Of a stretch of 36,598 nucleotides of DNA, positions 16,862-23,731 are shown piece after piece. Numbering within the stretch: the stretch's first letter is position 1; every line of letters starts with the position of its first letter. The position numbers and the translations under genes were made by a program. Below the pieces are notes generated by a model. It was not told the DNA's origin. It was given only the letters and a program-made list of their open reading frames with translations, and searched no databases. Source of the DNA: Nitrospinaceae bacterium (GTDB taxonomy: Bacteria > Nitrospinota > Nitrospinia > Nitrospinales > VA-1); the NCBI GenBank assembly GCA_029261475.1, contig JAJDBG010000115.1, forward strand, positions 1 to 36,598. Direction: 5' to 3'.

Positions 16862-17114
16862 AGAAGTATTAGAAAAATACGGTGATACCCCTCTTTATTT
16901 TTCTCACTACTACAACTTCTTATTCATTTTTAAAAGTAAAGTCCTGGAAGAGGGTGAACAAATTTTTCTGCAATTGGGTGGAAATATGGAAAAAGTATCC
17001 GCTATGGTTGTCTCTGCCGACGAGCCTCTTAGCCTCAATGAAGACAGCGAGGATGAAGTAGCCTACATAAAAAATAAAGAAAAAGAACTCATCTGGAAAC
17101 AAGAGCTCGAATAA
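16848..17114 (+). CDS. Small acidic protein overlapping the upstream gene
   Basis: An 88-residue protein starting at ATG 16848 (or the next codon, 16851), overlapping the methionine-rich gene by 14 bases. An AAGG stands 4 to 7 bases upstream. The N-terminal half has a hydrophobic stretch (FSHYYNFLFIFKSKV) and the C-terminal half is acidic and charged. No known domain, no signal peptide. Overlap with the upstream gene and a hairpin soon after its stop favour a real co-transcribed gene. Function unknown. Confidence 0.6.
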   Translation: MMEDEEVLEKYGDTPLYFSHYYNFLFIFKSKVLEEGEQIFLQLGGNMEKVSAMVVSADEPLSLNEDSEDEVAYIKNKEKELIWKQELE

Positions 17115-17117
17115 TGG

Positions 17118-17140
17118 AGCCTAATGTAGGCTTTGTCTTT
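17118..17140 (+). terminator. Probable rho-independent terminator
   Basis: AGCCTA (17118-17123), loop ATG, TAGGCT (17127-17132), followed by TTGTCTTT. A short but perfect GC-containing stem with a T-rich tail, just after the 88-residue gene and facing the convergent XRE gene. Confidence 0.5.
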
Positions 17141-17190
17141 GAAGATTTTTCTGGCAAAGGCAAATGTAAAAAATTCAGGATTGGGATTGT

Positions 17191-17739
17191 TTAGTTTTTG
17201 GAAGGTTTGGGTAAAATGAGCTGGGCGAGTTCTTTCAATTGTTTTAGATTTTTTTCCTTTTCATTTTTGCGTGTCGAAGAGTCGGGTTTGTTATCAAATT
17301 TTTTTCGGTTTTCTATCAGCCATTCTCCATCTTGAAAACTGCTTTCTTTTTCCTGTGCGGGTAGCTCACGAAATTTTTTCAAGACCTCAGATTCTTTATC
17401 ATCCAAACAGATATAAATATCCTCCCGCAAACCCACTAGGCTTAACCTGCCAGCAGATAAACTTCCTCCGATGATTTTGGGATCTTTAACGACTTTAGGT
17501 GGGGTTTGTGTGTCTGGAAATTCGAAGTCTTTGGCAGTGAGGCAGGTTGTTAAAAGTCTATCAAGGGAAATAGAACCTAATTGAGCGATTTGAACCAGTG
17601 TGGAAGAGGGGGCGTCTCGCTCGCCCCCTTCGTAGCGCACATAGGTTCGAAAACCTATGCCGAGCACCTGTGCCATTGCCATTTGGGTGCACTTATGATG
17701 TTTTCTTATAGTCCTTAAGTTTTCCGAAAGAAGGGTCAT
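17191..17739 (-). CDS. XRE-family helix-turn-helix protein
   Basis: A 182-residue protein with an N-terminal Cro/CI-type HTH (about 5-62): ENLRTIRKHHKCTQMAMAQV, GIGFRTYVRYEGGERDAPSS, and then TLVQIAQLGSISLDRLL. The recognition helix region and the QxxxAxxLGI pattern are typical. The rest is basic, lysine-rich and likely disordered at the end (NEKEKNLKQLKELAQLILPK). It probably binds DNA as a dimer; targets unknown. It lies about 60 bases downstream of the TPR protein on the same strand, separated by a hairpin, and may be co-transcribed by read-through. Confidence 0.82.
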   Translation of the reverse strand: MTLLSENLRTIRKHHKCTQMAMAQVLGIGFRTYVRYEGGERDAPSSTLVQIAQLGSISLDRLLTTCLTAKDFEFPDTQTPPKVVKDPKIIGGSLSAGRLSLVGLREDIYICLDDKESEVLKKFRELPAQEKESSFQDGEWLIENRKKFDNKPDSSTRKNEKEKNLKQLKELAQLILPKPSKN

Positions 17740-17780
17740 TGTGAATACCCTGTTCTATTACGGTTTCTTTTATGAGGATA

Positions 17781-17799
17781 ATCCTTTTAAGAAAAGGAT
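17781..17799. terminator. Hairpin at the end of the TPR gene
   Basis: ATCCTTTT (17781-17788), spacer AAG, AAAAGGAT (17792-17799): a perfect 8-base stem. In the minus direction it begins at the stop codon of the TPR gene. No T-run follows, so it may attenuate transcription or protect the 3' end. Confidence 0.4.
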
Positions 17800-18590
17800 C
17801 AAGCGAGTTCTACCCCATTTTTTCTTAGAAATTTATAAGCTTCATCAATCCAGTGACGTTCCTTTTCGAGTTTGTAATCAGGCAAGTCCTTGGAAGATCC
17901 GATCATGCTTTTCATCGAACCGATAGCACCTTGTGTGTCCCCTTTTTTGTCGAGGAGTCGGGCGTAGTGGTATTGGGCTTTGAAAAAATGGAAAGTTTTG
18001 ATCACTTCTTCGTAAATTTCAAGAGCTTTTTCATCGTTCCCTGCCAAGCGGTAACATTCTGCGAGTCCAAAGATAGCGTTGCCATAATCGTACTTTCTGT
18101 TGAGAGCCACGAGTTTTTCCAGTGCTTCGGCGGCTTCTTCGAAATTTCCCAGTGCGTGAAGGGATTTACCCAGTCCATAATGAGCTTCTTCCATTTCGGG
18201 ATCTTTTTCAACAGCGGAACGGAATTGAGGAACAGCGAGGTCGAATTTCTTTTGTTCCATATAAACTTGTCCCAACTTATCGTAATGGTAGGCCTTGTGA
18301 AATTGACCGATGAGCTCCTTGAGCTGCAAGGTTTCCTCGGTTTCTATTTCCTTTGACGCTGAGGGACTGCGCTGGAACATTGAGGTGCTTGCTCTAGCTC
18401 CTTCCCCGGACCCTGACACAGGATTGGGCTTTTGGGCCTTGACGGCAAAAAAATAGACCAAGGCTCCAATCGGTGGGATCAAGGCAATAATGATGATGAT
18501 CCACACGATGTGTTCTTTTCTTTGTAGGCAGTCCAGGCACATCCAACCTGAAAATGCTATGACAATGATTCCTATTAACGAGATATCCAT
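17799..18590 (-). CDS. Membrane-anchored TPR protein
   Basis: A 263-residue protein with two N-terminal membrane segments (about 4-17 and 27-50) in the arrangement of PLD-nuclease-N-type (PLDc_N) membrane stubs (WIIIIIALIPPIGALVYFF), a Ser/Gly-rich linker, and tetratricopeptide-like repeats from about residue 95 to 235 (FHKAYHYDKLGQVYMEQKKF; EEAHYGLGKSLHALGNFEEA; NAIFGLAECYRLAGNDEKAL; QYHYARLLDKKGD). This architecture suggests a scaffold for protein contacts at the inner membrane. It starts 26 bases after panD ends and is probably in the pan operon by position, though the functions need not be related. The domain identity is clear; the role is not. Confidence 0.8.
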   Translation of the reverse strand: MDISLIGIIVIAFSGWMCLDCLQRKEHIVWIIIIIALIPPIGALVYFFAVKAQKPNPVSGSGEGARASTSMFQRSPSASKEIETEETLQLKELIGQFHKAYHYDKLGQVYMEQKKFDLAVPQFRSAVEKDPEMEEAHYGLGKSLHALGNFEEAAEALEKLVALNRKYDYGNAIFGLAECYRLAGNDEKALEIYEEVIKTFHFFKAQYHYARLLDKKGDTQGAIGSMKSMIGSSKDLPDYKLEKERHWIDEAYKFLRKNGVELA

Positions 18591-18615
18591 CCAGTAACTC
18601 CGGTGACAAAAGCGG

Positions 18616-18963
18616 TTATTTAATTATAGCGTTGCTTTCGTCCAGCAAAGCTTCTTTGGGTTTAAAATCAGTTTGACTTGAATCAATCATACCATAGGCG
18701 GCAATAATGATGCGATCATTTATCTCTGCGAGACGGGCCGCCGCACCATTGATTGAAATTCGACCACTGCCTCTTTTGCCGACAATGGCGTAGGTGATAA
18801 ATCGGCCTCCAGTATTGATGTTGAATACATGTACTTGCTCGTAAGGTATGATATCGACACGTTCCATCAGGTCTTCGTCGATTTCGATACTTCCTTCGTA
18901 TTCTAGGTTTGCGTCGGTGACCGTCGCACGGTGTAGTTTAGATTTTAATACGGTTCGTTGCAT
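18616..18963 (-). CDS. panD: Aspartate 1-decarboxylase
   Basis: PanD makes beta-alanine from aspartate for pantothenate synthesis; the pro-enzyme cleaves itself to form a pyruvoyl cofactor. The sequence MQRTVLKSKLHRATVTDANL is the canonical start, and the cleavage site is in YEGSIEIDED, between Gly and Ser near residue 25. YAIVGKRGSGRISINGAAA and DRIIIAAYG are further signatures. The start chosen is ATG 18963-18961, sharing a base with the panC stop (TAATG), with GGAGAG upstream; the open frame extends 7 codons further into panC. The protein is 115 residues, slightly shorter than usual. It follows panC and panB in one minus-strand cluster. Confidence 0.96.
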   Translation of the reverse strand: MQRTVLKSKLHRATVTDANLEYEGSIEIDEDLMERVDIIPYEQVHVFNINTGGRFITYAIVGKRGSGRISINGAAARLAEINDRIIIAAYGMIDSSQTDFKPKEALLDESNAIIK

Positions 18964-19811
18964 TAAACACTCTCCAGGATACAATTGTCTATCAGGCGGG
19001 CGGAGCCGATTTTCACAGCCAATGCCGCCAATGTTTTGCCGTTAATATTAGTTACCTCTTCAAAATTTTTGGGATCACAAAGGCTTATATAGTCGATGCT
19101 AGCTTGTGGGCTTGCATCTATGATTTGACGTATTTCATCACGAATTTTGCTTGCCGATCGTTCTCCCTTTGCTGTTTTTTCCTGCGCCCTTTTCAGTGCG
19201 CGCGAAAGGAGTAAGGCGGAACTTCGTTCTTCCTTGTCAAGGTAGCGGTTCCTGGAGCTCATTGCGAGCCCGTCTTCTTCACGCAAGAGAGGCAGGCGCC
19301 TGATTTCCACATCAATATTTAAATCGCGCACCATGGTTTCAATCACGGCAAGTTGTTGCCAGTCTTTTTCGCCAAAATAAGCTCTGTGCGGGGCAGTGAT
19401 ATTGAATAATTTGAGTACGATTGTTGTCACCCCACGAAAGAGATTGGGGCGGCTGGCTCCGCATAACTTTTCGGTGATTCCTTCGACTGAAACATAGCTT
19501 GCATAGCCTTGTGGATATATTTCCTCTACTTTGGGTCGAAACAATGCATGGACTCCAGCTGATACCAAGAGGGCTGAGTCTTTTTCTGGAGAAGAGGGAT
19601 AAGTGTCGAGGTCCTCATTTGGGCCAAACTGAGTGGGGTTGACGTAGGAACTTGCGACGGTGATGTCGCATTCTGCCAAGCTTTTACGGACGAGGCTCAT
19701 ATGACCTTCGTGCAAATATCCCATTGTAGGGACAAAGCCCAGTGTTTTTCCTTCACTACGCACTTTGGCGGACCAGTCCCTCATTTCTTTAACTGTCGTG
19801 AAGATTTGCAT
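18963..19811 (-). CDS. panC: Pantothenate synthetase
   Basis: PanC joins pantoate and beta-alanine using ATP. The 282-residue protein has the nucleotide-binding HEGH motif (residues 34-37 after FVPTMGYLHEG), the VNPTQFGPNEDLD block, the FGEKDWQQLAVI block and the SSRNRYLD motif in the expected order. It is a cytoplasmic dimer in known cases. It lies 5 bases after panB and overlaps panD by one base, so panB-panC-panD form a tight operon supplying the two substrates and the product of the same pathway. Confidence 0.97.
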   Translation of the reverse strand: MQIFTTVKEMRDWSAKVRSEGKTLGFVPTMGYLHEGHMSLVRKSLAECDITVASSYVNPTQFGPNEDLDTYPSSPEKDSALLVSAGVHALFRPKVEEIYPQGYASYVSVEGITEKLCGASRPNLFRGVTTIVLKLFNITAPHRAYFGEKDWQQLAVIETMVRDLNIDVEIRRLPLLREEDGLAMSSRNRYLDKEERSSALLLSRALKRAQEKTAKGERSASKIRDEIRQIIDASPQASIDYISLCDPKNFEEVTNINGKTLAALAVKIGSARLIDNCILESV

Positions 19812-19816
19812 TTTAC

Positions 19817-20662
19817 CTATCCAGCCTCTTCTACTTGACGCAAGGATGTCTCTTTTTGATTATAGGTATGCTCGCTTCCAGGGAATACCCCGGACTGGAC
19901 TTCTGATATGTAGTTTTCGACGGCTGACTGGATCTGCTCTCCGAGATTGGCGTATTGTTTGACGAATTTGGGGCAAAAATCCAGGTTCATACCTAACAAG
20001 TCGTGGAGAACGAGAATTTGCCCATCGCAATGCGCTCCAGCCCCGATTCCTATCGTCGGAATCTTAATTTCATCTGTTATTTCCTGGGCCAAAGCTCCGG
20101 GGATGCCTTCGAGTACGATAGAAAATGCACCTGCCTTTTGCAAGGCCTTAGCATCTTGCTTGATCTGTCTTGCGGATGAATAATGTTTGCCTTGAACAGG
20201 GTAGCCGCCCATTTGATGTACCGACTGAGGCGTGAGACCAATATGTCCCATAACCGGGATTCCAGCGCGAACAATGGCAGACACTTTATCGACCTCGCAA
20301 GTGCCACCTTCCAGCTTCACGGCGTCGGCCAGACCTTCCTGAATCAATCGCCCGGCATTACTCACTGCCTGCTCAACAGACACTTGATAGGACATAAAAG
20401 GCAGGTCTCCGACGAGCAGTGCCTGGGTATTGCCACGCTTGACCGATCGAGTGTGGGCGATCATGTCCTCCATCGTAACAGGCAGAGTGTTTTCATAGCC
20501 AAGGCAAACCATGCCCAGAGAATCGCCGACAAGTATAATATCTATCCCGGTGGGATCTAAAATACGGGCAAATGCGTAATCGTAGGCGGTCAGTGCAACG
20601 ATTTTTTTTCCAGTATTTTTTCTTGCAATTATAGAGGGTGCGGTTGTTCGTTTGCTTTTCAT
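19817..20662 (-). CDS. panB: 3-methyl-2-oxobutanoate hydroxymethyltransferase
   Basis: PanB adds a hydroxymethyl group from methylene-tetrahydrofolate to alpha-ketoisovalerate, the first pantoate step. The 281-residue protein has VALTAYDYAFARI, VGDSLGMVCLGYENTLPVTM (Asp for metal binding), VKLEGG, VMGHIGLTPQSVH and IGIGAGAHCDGQILVLHD, all family hallmarks. ATG 20662 (MKSKRTTAP) is chosen over an upstream ATG at 20725 because AGGGA lies 8 bases before it and the extra 21 residues have no family match. It heads panB-panC-panD. A 259-base gap separates it from the kinase upstream, containing a short palindrome but no clear promoter. Confidence 0.96.
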   Translation of the reverse strand: MKSKRTTAPSIIARKNTGKKIVALTAYDYAFARILDPTGIDIILVGDSLGMVCLGYENTLPVTMEDMIAHTRSVKRGNTQALLVGDLPFMSYQVSVEQAVSNAGRLIQEGLADAVKLEGGTCEVDKVSAIVRAGIPVMGHIGLTPQSVHQMGGYPVQGKHYSSARQIKQDAKALQKAGAFSIVLEGIPGALAQEITDEIKIPTIGIGAGAHCDGQILVLHDLLGMNLDFCPKFVKQYANLGEQIQSAVENYISEVQSGVFPGSEHTYNQKETSLRQVEEAG

Positions 20663-20814
20663 ATTTGCGTCCCTGTTCTGGCCTGGAGTGGACAAATAGT
20701 GCCGCAAGAAAAGGGAGGAACGCAAAATTTATGGGCGGATAGGTGGTGCAACCGACCCAAATATTGCATGGGGAAGACAATTCTAAAAGACGCGTCCTTA
20801 CCGTTTGGAGCCTC

Positions 20815-20827
20815 AAAGGTCTCCTTT
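20815..20827. promoter_or_regulatory. Palindrome in the gap upstream of panB
   Basis: AAAGG (20815-20819), TCT, CCTTT (20823-20827): a perfect 5-base inverted repeat in the 259-base non-coding gap between the nucleoside kinase stop and panB. It could be an operator or a weak RNA hairpin; the rest of the gap shows no gene that I can support. Confidence 0.25.
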
Positions 20828-20921
20828 AATTTGTAACCCTGCCACTGAATGGCTGGATTGCAAAAGTTTTTTTGGACTGCGATCTGCTTTGTAATGAATT
20901 GTTTTACCGTCCCGGTCCTTT

Positions 20922-21566
20922 TCAGGATCCAAGCGGATTGTAATACTCTCGACCTATTCTATGCTGATTGATTTTTTTTATCAACTCTTCCAAGTCCACT
21001 TTTTTTTCTACAAAGTCAATTTCGTTGGTATTGATCACTAAAAGAGGGGTGTCGGAATAGTAAAAGAAAAAGTTGTTGAATGCTTTATTGACGGACTCTA
21101 AATACTCATTTTCCATGTAGGCTTCATAGTCCCGGCCTCGTTTTTCTACTCTTTGTCGCAAAACATCGAGATTGGTTTGTAAATAGACGACAAGATCGGG
21201 TTTGGGTAGTTTTTGTCGGACCAAATCATAGATCTGCTCATAAAGTTGCAATTCATGCTCTTGAAGGTTCAATTGAGCGAAAATTCTATCACGTGCAAAT
21301 AAATAATCTGTGATTACCACCGAATCGAATAAATCTCTTTGTGCCAAACTGAGGTATTGCTTGTAGCGGCTCATCAAAAAGAACAGCTGTGTTTGCAGGG
21401 CATGGCTCTGTCTGTCCTGATAAAACTTTTCCAGAAATGGATTTTCCTCATCTTGCTCAAGTATGACTCTTGCGTCTAACTGGGACCCCAGCAACTTGAC
21501 TAAAGAAGTTTTCCCGGCACCGATGGCACCTTCGACAGCTATGAATCGAGGTTCAATCAGAGGCAT
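20922..21566 (-). CDS. Deoxynucleoside kinase family protein
   Basis: A 214-residue kinase of the deoxyadenosine/deoxyguanosine kinase family. The P-loop is VEGAIGAGKTSL (about 11-22); YQDRQSHALQTQLFFLMSRY is the second family block; SVVITDYLFARDRIFA carries the (E/D)R(S)-like active-site position; and LRQRVEKRGRDYE is the arginine-rich LID. It phosphorylates deoxynucleosides using ATP; the base preference cannot be read. Genes of this family often stand beside pan genes or folK in delta-proteobacteria-like genomes. It lies 3 bases after the receiver-like gene, so these two are co-transcribed. Confidence 0.9.
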   Translation of the reverse strand: MPLIEPRFIAVEGAIGAGKTSLVKLLGSQLDARVILEQDEENPFLEKFYQDRQSHALQTQLFFLMSRYKQYLSLAQRDLFDSVVITDYLFARDRIFAQLNLQEHELQLYEQIYDLVRQKLPKPDLVVYLQTNLDVLRQRVEKRGRDYEAYMENEYLESVNKAFNNFFFYYSDTPLLVINTNEIDFVEKKVDLEELIKKINQHRIGREYYNPLGS

Positions 21567-21569
21567 GTA

Positions 21570-21926
21570 TTAACCTTGGGACGACGAATGCATTTGTTTC
21601 AGAGTAAGGGATAGTTCACGCAAATTTCCCTTTTGGACGACGACAAAATCCTCTGCCCAGGTTTTAAAATCTATTTTGTAGTGTCCGTTCTCTGTCAGCA
21701 GGATGATAGGTATATAAGAACCAAGTGCAGAACGAAACGATTCAATTGTCTGAACACAAGAGGGGTCTCGATCCCATACAATAGCCGAGGGAGAACGTCC
21801 TTTTAAATAGTTACAGGCTTTTTCGGGTGCTATTGTGGATAGTGTATATCCTGATGCCCCCACGCACTCATTTGCAGGGTCAATTATTGCAGAATTTGTT
21901 GAAATCAGTATTATTTCTTTTTTCAT
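21570..21926 (-). CDS. Degenerate response-regulator receiver-like protein
   Basis: A 118-residue single-domain protein with receiver-like alternation: KKEIILIST at strand 1, SAIVWDRDP at strand 3 with D52/D54 as possible phospho-acceptor, YIPIILLTEN at strand 4 (T78), and FVVVQKGN at strand 5 (K99). The two acidic residues normally after strand 1 are missing (STNSA instead), so magnesium binding and phosphorylation are doubtful. The start chosen is ATG 21926, with GGTGAG just upstream; TTG and GTG codons a few bases earlier are alternatives. It is the first gene of the leftward block leading to the kinase and pan genes. Confidence 0.65.
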   Translation of the reverse strand: MKKEIILISTNSAIIDPANECVGASGYTLSTIAPEKACNYLKGRSPSAIVWDRDPSCVQTIESFRSALGSYIPIILLTENGHYKIDFKTWAEDFVVVQKGNLRELSLTLKQMHSSSQG

Positions 21927-21959
21927 TCTCACCAAGTGTGTTTGGATTCAAAGCCAATT

Positions 21960-21986
21960 TGTATAACAAAGGGGCGTGATTTTCAA
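21960..21986 (-). promoter_or_regulatory. Possible extended -10 promoter for the leftward block
   Basis: On the minus strand TTGAAA (21986-21981), a 15-base spacer, then TGTTATACA with an extended TG and -10 TATACA (21965-21960). The spacer is short, so confidence is limited. Confidence 0.35.
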
Positions 21987-22073
21987 TTTTAATTAGCGTT
22001 TTCCAGGTAGAAGGTCTTGCGATACTCGATTTGTTACCTTATCACTGCCTCATGATAATCATTGGGAAAGTCA

Positions 22074-22102
22074 TTGATCCTTTGACTATTAGGACATATA
22101 AT
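22074..22102 (+). promoter_or_regulatory. Sigma70-type promoter for coaBC
   Basis: TTGATC (22074-22079), a 17-base spacer, and a perfect TATAAT (22097-22102). It lies about 50 bases before the coaBC ATG at 22151. Confidence 0.65.
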
Positions 22103-22150
22103 TCAAAGTTCGAATATTAAATTCTTTGTCTTGGGTTTGAAAAATACAAA

Positions 22151-23359
22151 ATGTCTGATTCTTTATCTGGAAAATCTATTCTTCTTGGCGTTTGTGGTGG
22201 CATTGCCTGTTATAAGGCTGTGGAGCTGTTGCGCATGTTGATGAAGGAGGGTGCAGAAGTTTCGGTTGTTATGAGTGGCAATGCGGACAAATTTGTGACT
22301 CCTTTAACATTTCAAGCTCTATCGGGCAGGTCTGTTTATCACAATACTTTTGAAGCAGGTTCTTCAGATTCAATGGATCACATTGCCTTTGCGAAAAAGG
22401 CAGATTTATTGATCGTTGCTCCTGCGACGGCTAATACGATTGCTAAAATGGCGAATGGTCTGGCCGATTCTGCCTTGTCGAATTTATTTCTGGCATACGA
22501 TGGTCCCGTTGTGATCGCTCCGGCGATGAACTCTGTGATGTTTGAACATCCTGCGGTGAAGGCAAATATTGCTTTATTGAAGGAACGTGGCGCGAAGATT
22601 GTTGATCCAGAAGAAGGAGAGTTGGCTTGTGGTGCTGTGGGGACAGGTCGGCTGGCAGATTTGGATGATATTTTGTTCTCAACTCGATCTGTTCTGACTA
22701 GAAATCTGGACTTTACAGGTTTGCAGGTTTTAGTCACAGCAGGGCCGACGCGAGAATTTATAGATCCTGTTCGCTATATAAGCAATCCTTCCTCGGGAAA
22801 AATGGGCTACGCCATTGCAGAAGGATTCCGGGACAGGGGTGCCAAGGTTGATTTGGTGAGCGGCCCAGTGAGTCTGAAAAAACCTTCGGGAATAGAAATC
22901 TTCAATTGTGTTACAGCAAGTGAGATGAATGACTGGGTTCAGCGTCGCTTTCCTCACTGCGATATTTTGGTCATGACTGCGGCGGTGGGAGATTTTGCCC
23001 CAAAAACTATTCAGAAAGAGAAAATGAAAAAGGGCGGGCGGCAGTCCTTGAACCTGGAGTTGCACGCCACGGTTGATATTTTGAAGTCGGTTGCTCAAAA
23101 GCGGACGACACAATACATTGCAGGATTTGCCGCAGAGACTGAAAATTTAATAGAGAGTGCCAAGGAAAAACTGGTGGCCAAGGATGTGGATATGATTGTT
23201 GCCAACGATATCAGTGCACCGGGAATTGGTTTCCAGTCCAATGTCAATCAAGTCTCACTTGTTTTTAAAAATGGAACTGTGGAGCGTCTTCCTCGTGCAG
23301 ATAAACGCGAAATTGCGGATACATTGATCGATCGTATCCGGGGCGAACTCAAGGCTTAA
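22151..23359 (+). CDS. coaBC: Phosphopantothenoylcysteine decarboxylase / phosphopantothenate-cysteine ligase
   Basis: A 402-residue fused enzyme performing two consecutive steps of coenzyme A synthesis. The N-terminal flavoprotein half (CoaC, about 1-190) has GVCGGIACYKAVELL, the active-site histidine in DHIAFAKKAD, the PAMNSVMF motif, and the cysteine loop EGELACGAVGTGRLAD. The C-terminal half (CoaB, about 195-402) begins VTAGPTREFIDPVRYISNPS and continues SSGKMGYAIAE, with the KEKMKKGG lysine segment and FAAETEN. Both halves look complete. It is divergent from the receiver/kinase/pan block and has its own promoter, so most of the CoA pathway is concentrated between 18.6 and 23.4 kb, with coaE at 30.6 kb. 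Confidence 0.97.
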   Translation: MSDSLSGKSILLGVCGGIACYKAVELLRMLMKEGAEVSVVMSGNADKFVTPLTFQALSGRSVYHNTFEAGSSDSMDHIAFAKKADLLIVAPATANTIAKMANGLADSALSNLFLAYDGPVVIAPAMNSVMFEHPAVKANIALLKERGAKIVDPEEGELACGAVGTGRLADLDDILFSTRSVLTRNLDFTGLQVLVTAGPTREFIDPVRYISNPSSGKMGYAIAEGFRDRGAKVDLVSGPVSLKKPSGIEIFNCVTASEMNDWVQRRFPHCDILVMTAAVGDFAPKTIQKEKMKKGGRQSLNLELHATVDILKSVAQKRTTQYIAGFAAETENLIESAKEKLVAKDVDMIVANDISAPGIGFQSNVNQVSLVFKNGTVERLPRADKREIADTLIDRIRGELKA

Positions 23360-23389
23360 TATATCTGTCGATTTCTTAGATACTATTGG

Positions 23390-23403
23390 TCAAATCAATT
23401 TGA
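23390..23403. promoter_or_regulatory. AT-rich palindrome after coaBC
   Basis: TCAAAT, spacer CA, ATTTGA: a perfect inverted repeat in the region between coaBC and the small membrane gene. It has no T-run, so an operator is as likely as a terminator. Confidence 0.25.
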
Positions 23404-23476
23404 TAAACTAGGATTGTTTGATAGTGGTGTTGTTGTCATATTTTTGGATGATCCTAAAATAATAATGAGGTGAATT

Positions 23477-23644
23477 TTGGACGATTTTCTTGATACTTTA
23501 GTTCTGGTTGTTTCTGTAGGTTTTATGTTGTTCATGGGATATTCGTTGATCAAGTATGCTAGCTTTATCAATCATTACCCTAAAAATATTGAAGAAAAGA
23601 GCAATTCTGCCGACGAGGAAGATACGAACGGCAAAGAGAATTGA
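23477..23644 (+). CDS. Small single-pass membrane protein (55 residues)
   Basis: TTG at 23477 opens a 55-codon frame preceded by GAGGTGA 4-5 bases upstream, a strong ribosome site. The product starts MDDFLDTLVLVVSVG, has one membrane segment (about 5-28, through FMLFMGYSLI), then a short basic part (KYASFINHYPKN) and an acidic, hydrophilic tail ending NGKEN. The build suggests a small inner-membrane protein with a cytoplasmic tail. It fills most of the 372-base gap between coaBC and the receiver-PAS gene. I know no family for it; function unknown. Confidence 0.65.
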   Translation: MDDFLDTLVLVVSVGFMLFMGYSLIKYASFINHYPKNIEEKSNSADEEDTNGKEN

Positions 23645-23677
23645 ATCATAAGCTTTCTATTTCTTGTGAAATAAGGG

Positions 23678-23697
23678 TTTAGATTTTTACATCTAAA
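23678..23697. promoter_or_regulatory. Hairpin before the receiver-PAS gene
   Basis: TTTAGAT (23678-23684), loop TTTTAC, ATCTAAA (23691-23697): a perfect 7-base inverted repeat about 35 bases before ATG 23732. A TAGAAT that could be a -10 box follows at once. Could be the terminator of the small gene or an operator. Confidence 0.3.
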
Positions 23698-23731
23698 ATA
23701 GAATGTTTTTCTTTCTTAAACATTGTGAGGC

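Noticed and set aside
20493-20816. A minus-strand frame upstream of panB.
   Set aside because: It overlaps panB in another frame, has no family pattern and no ribosome site; panB motifs are certain.
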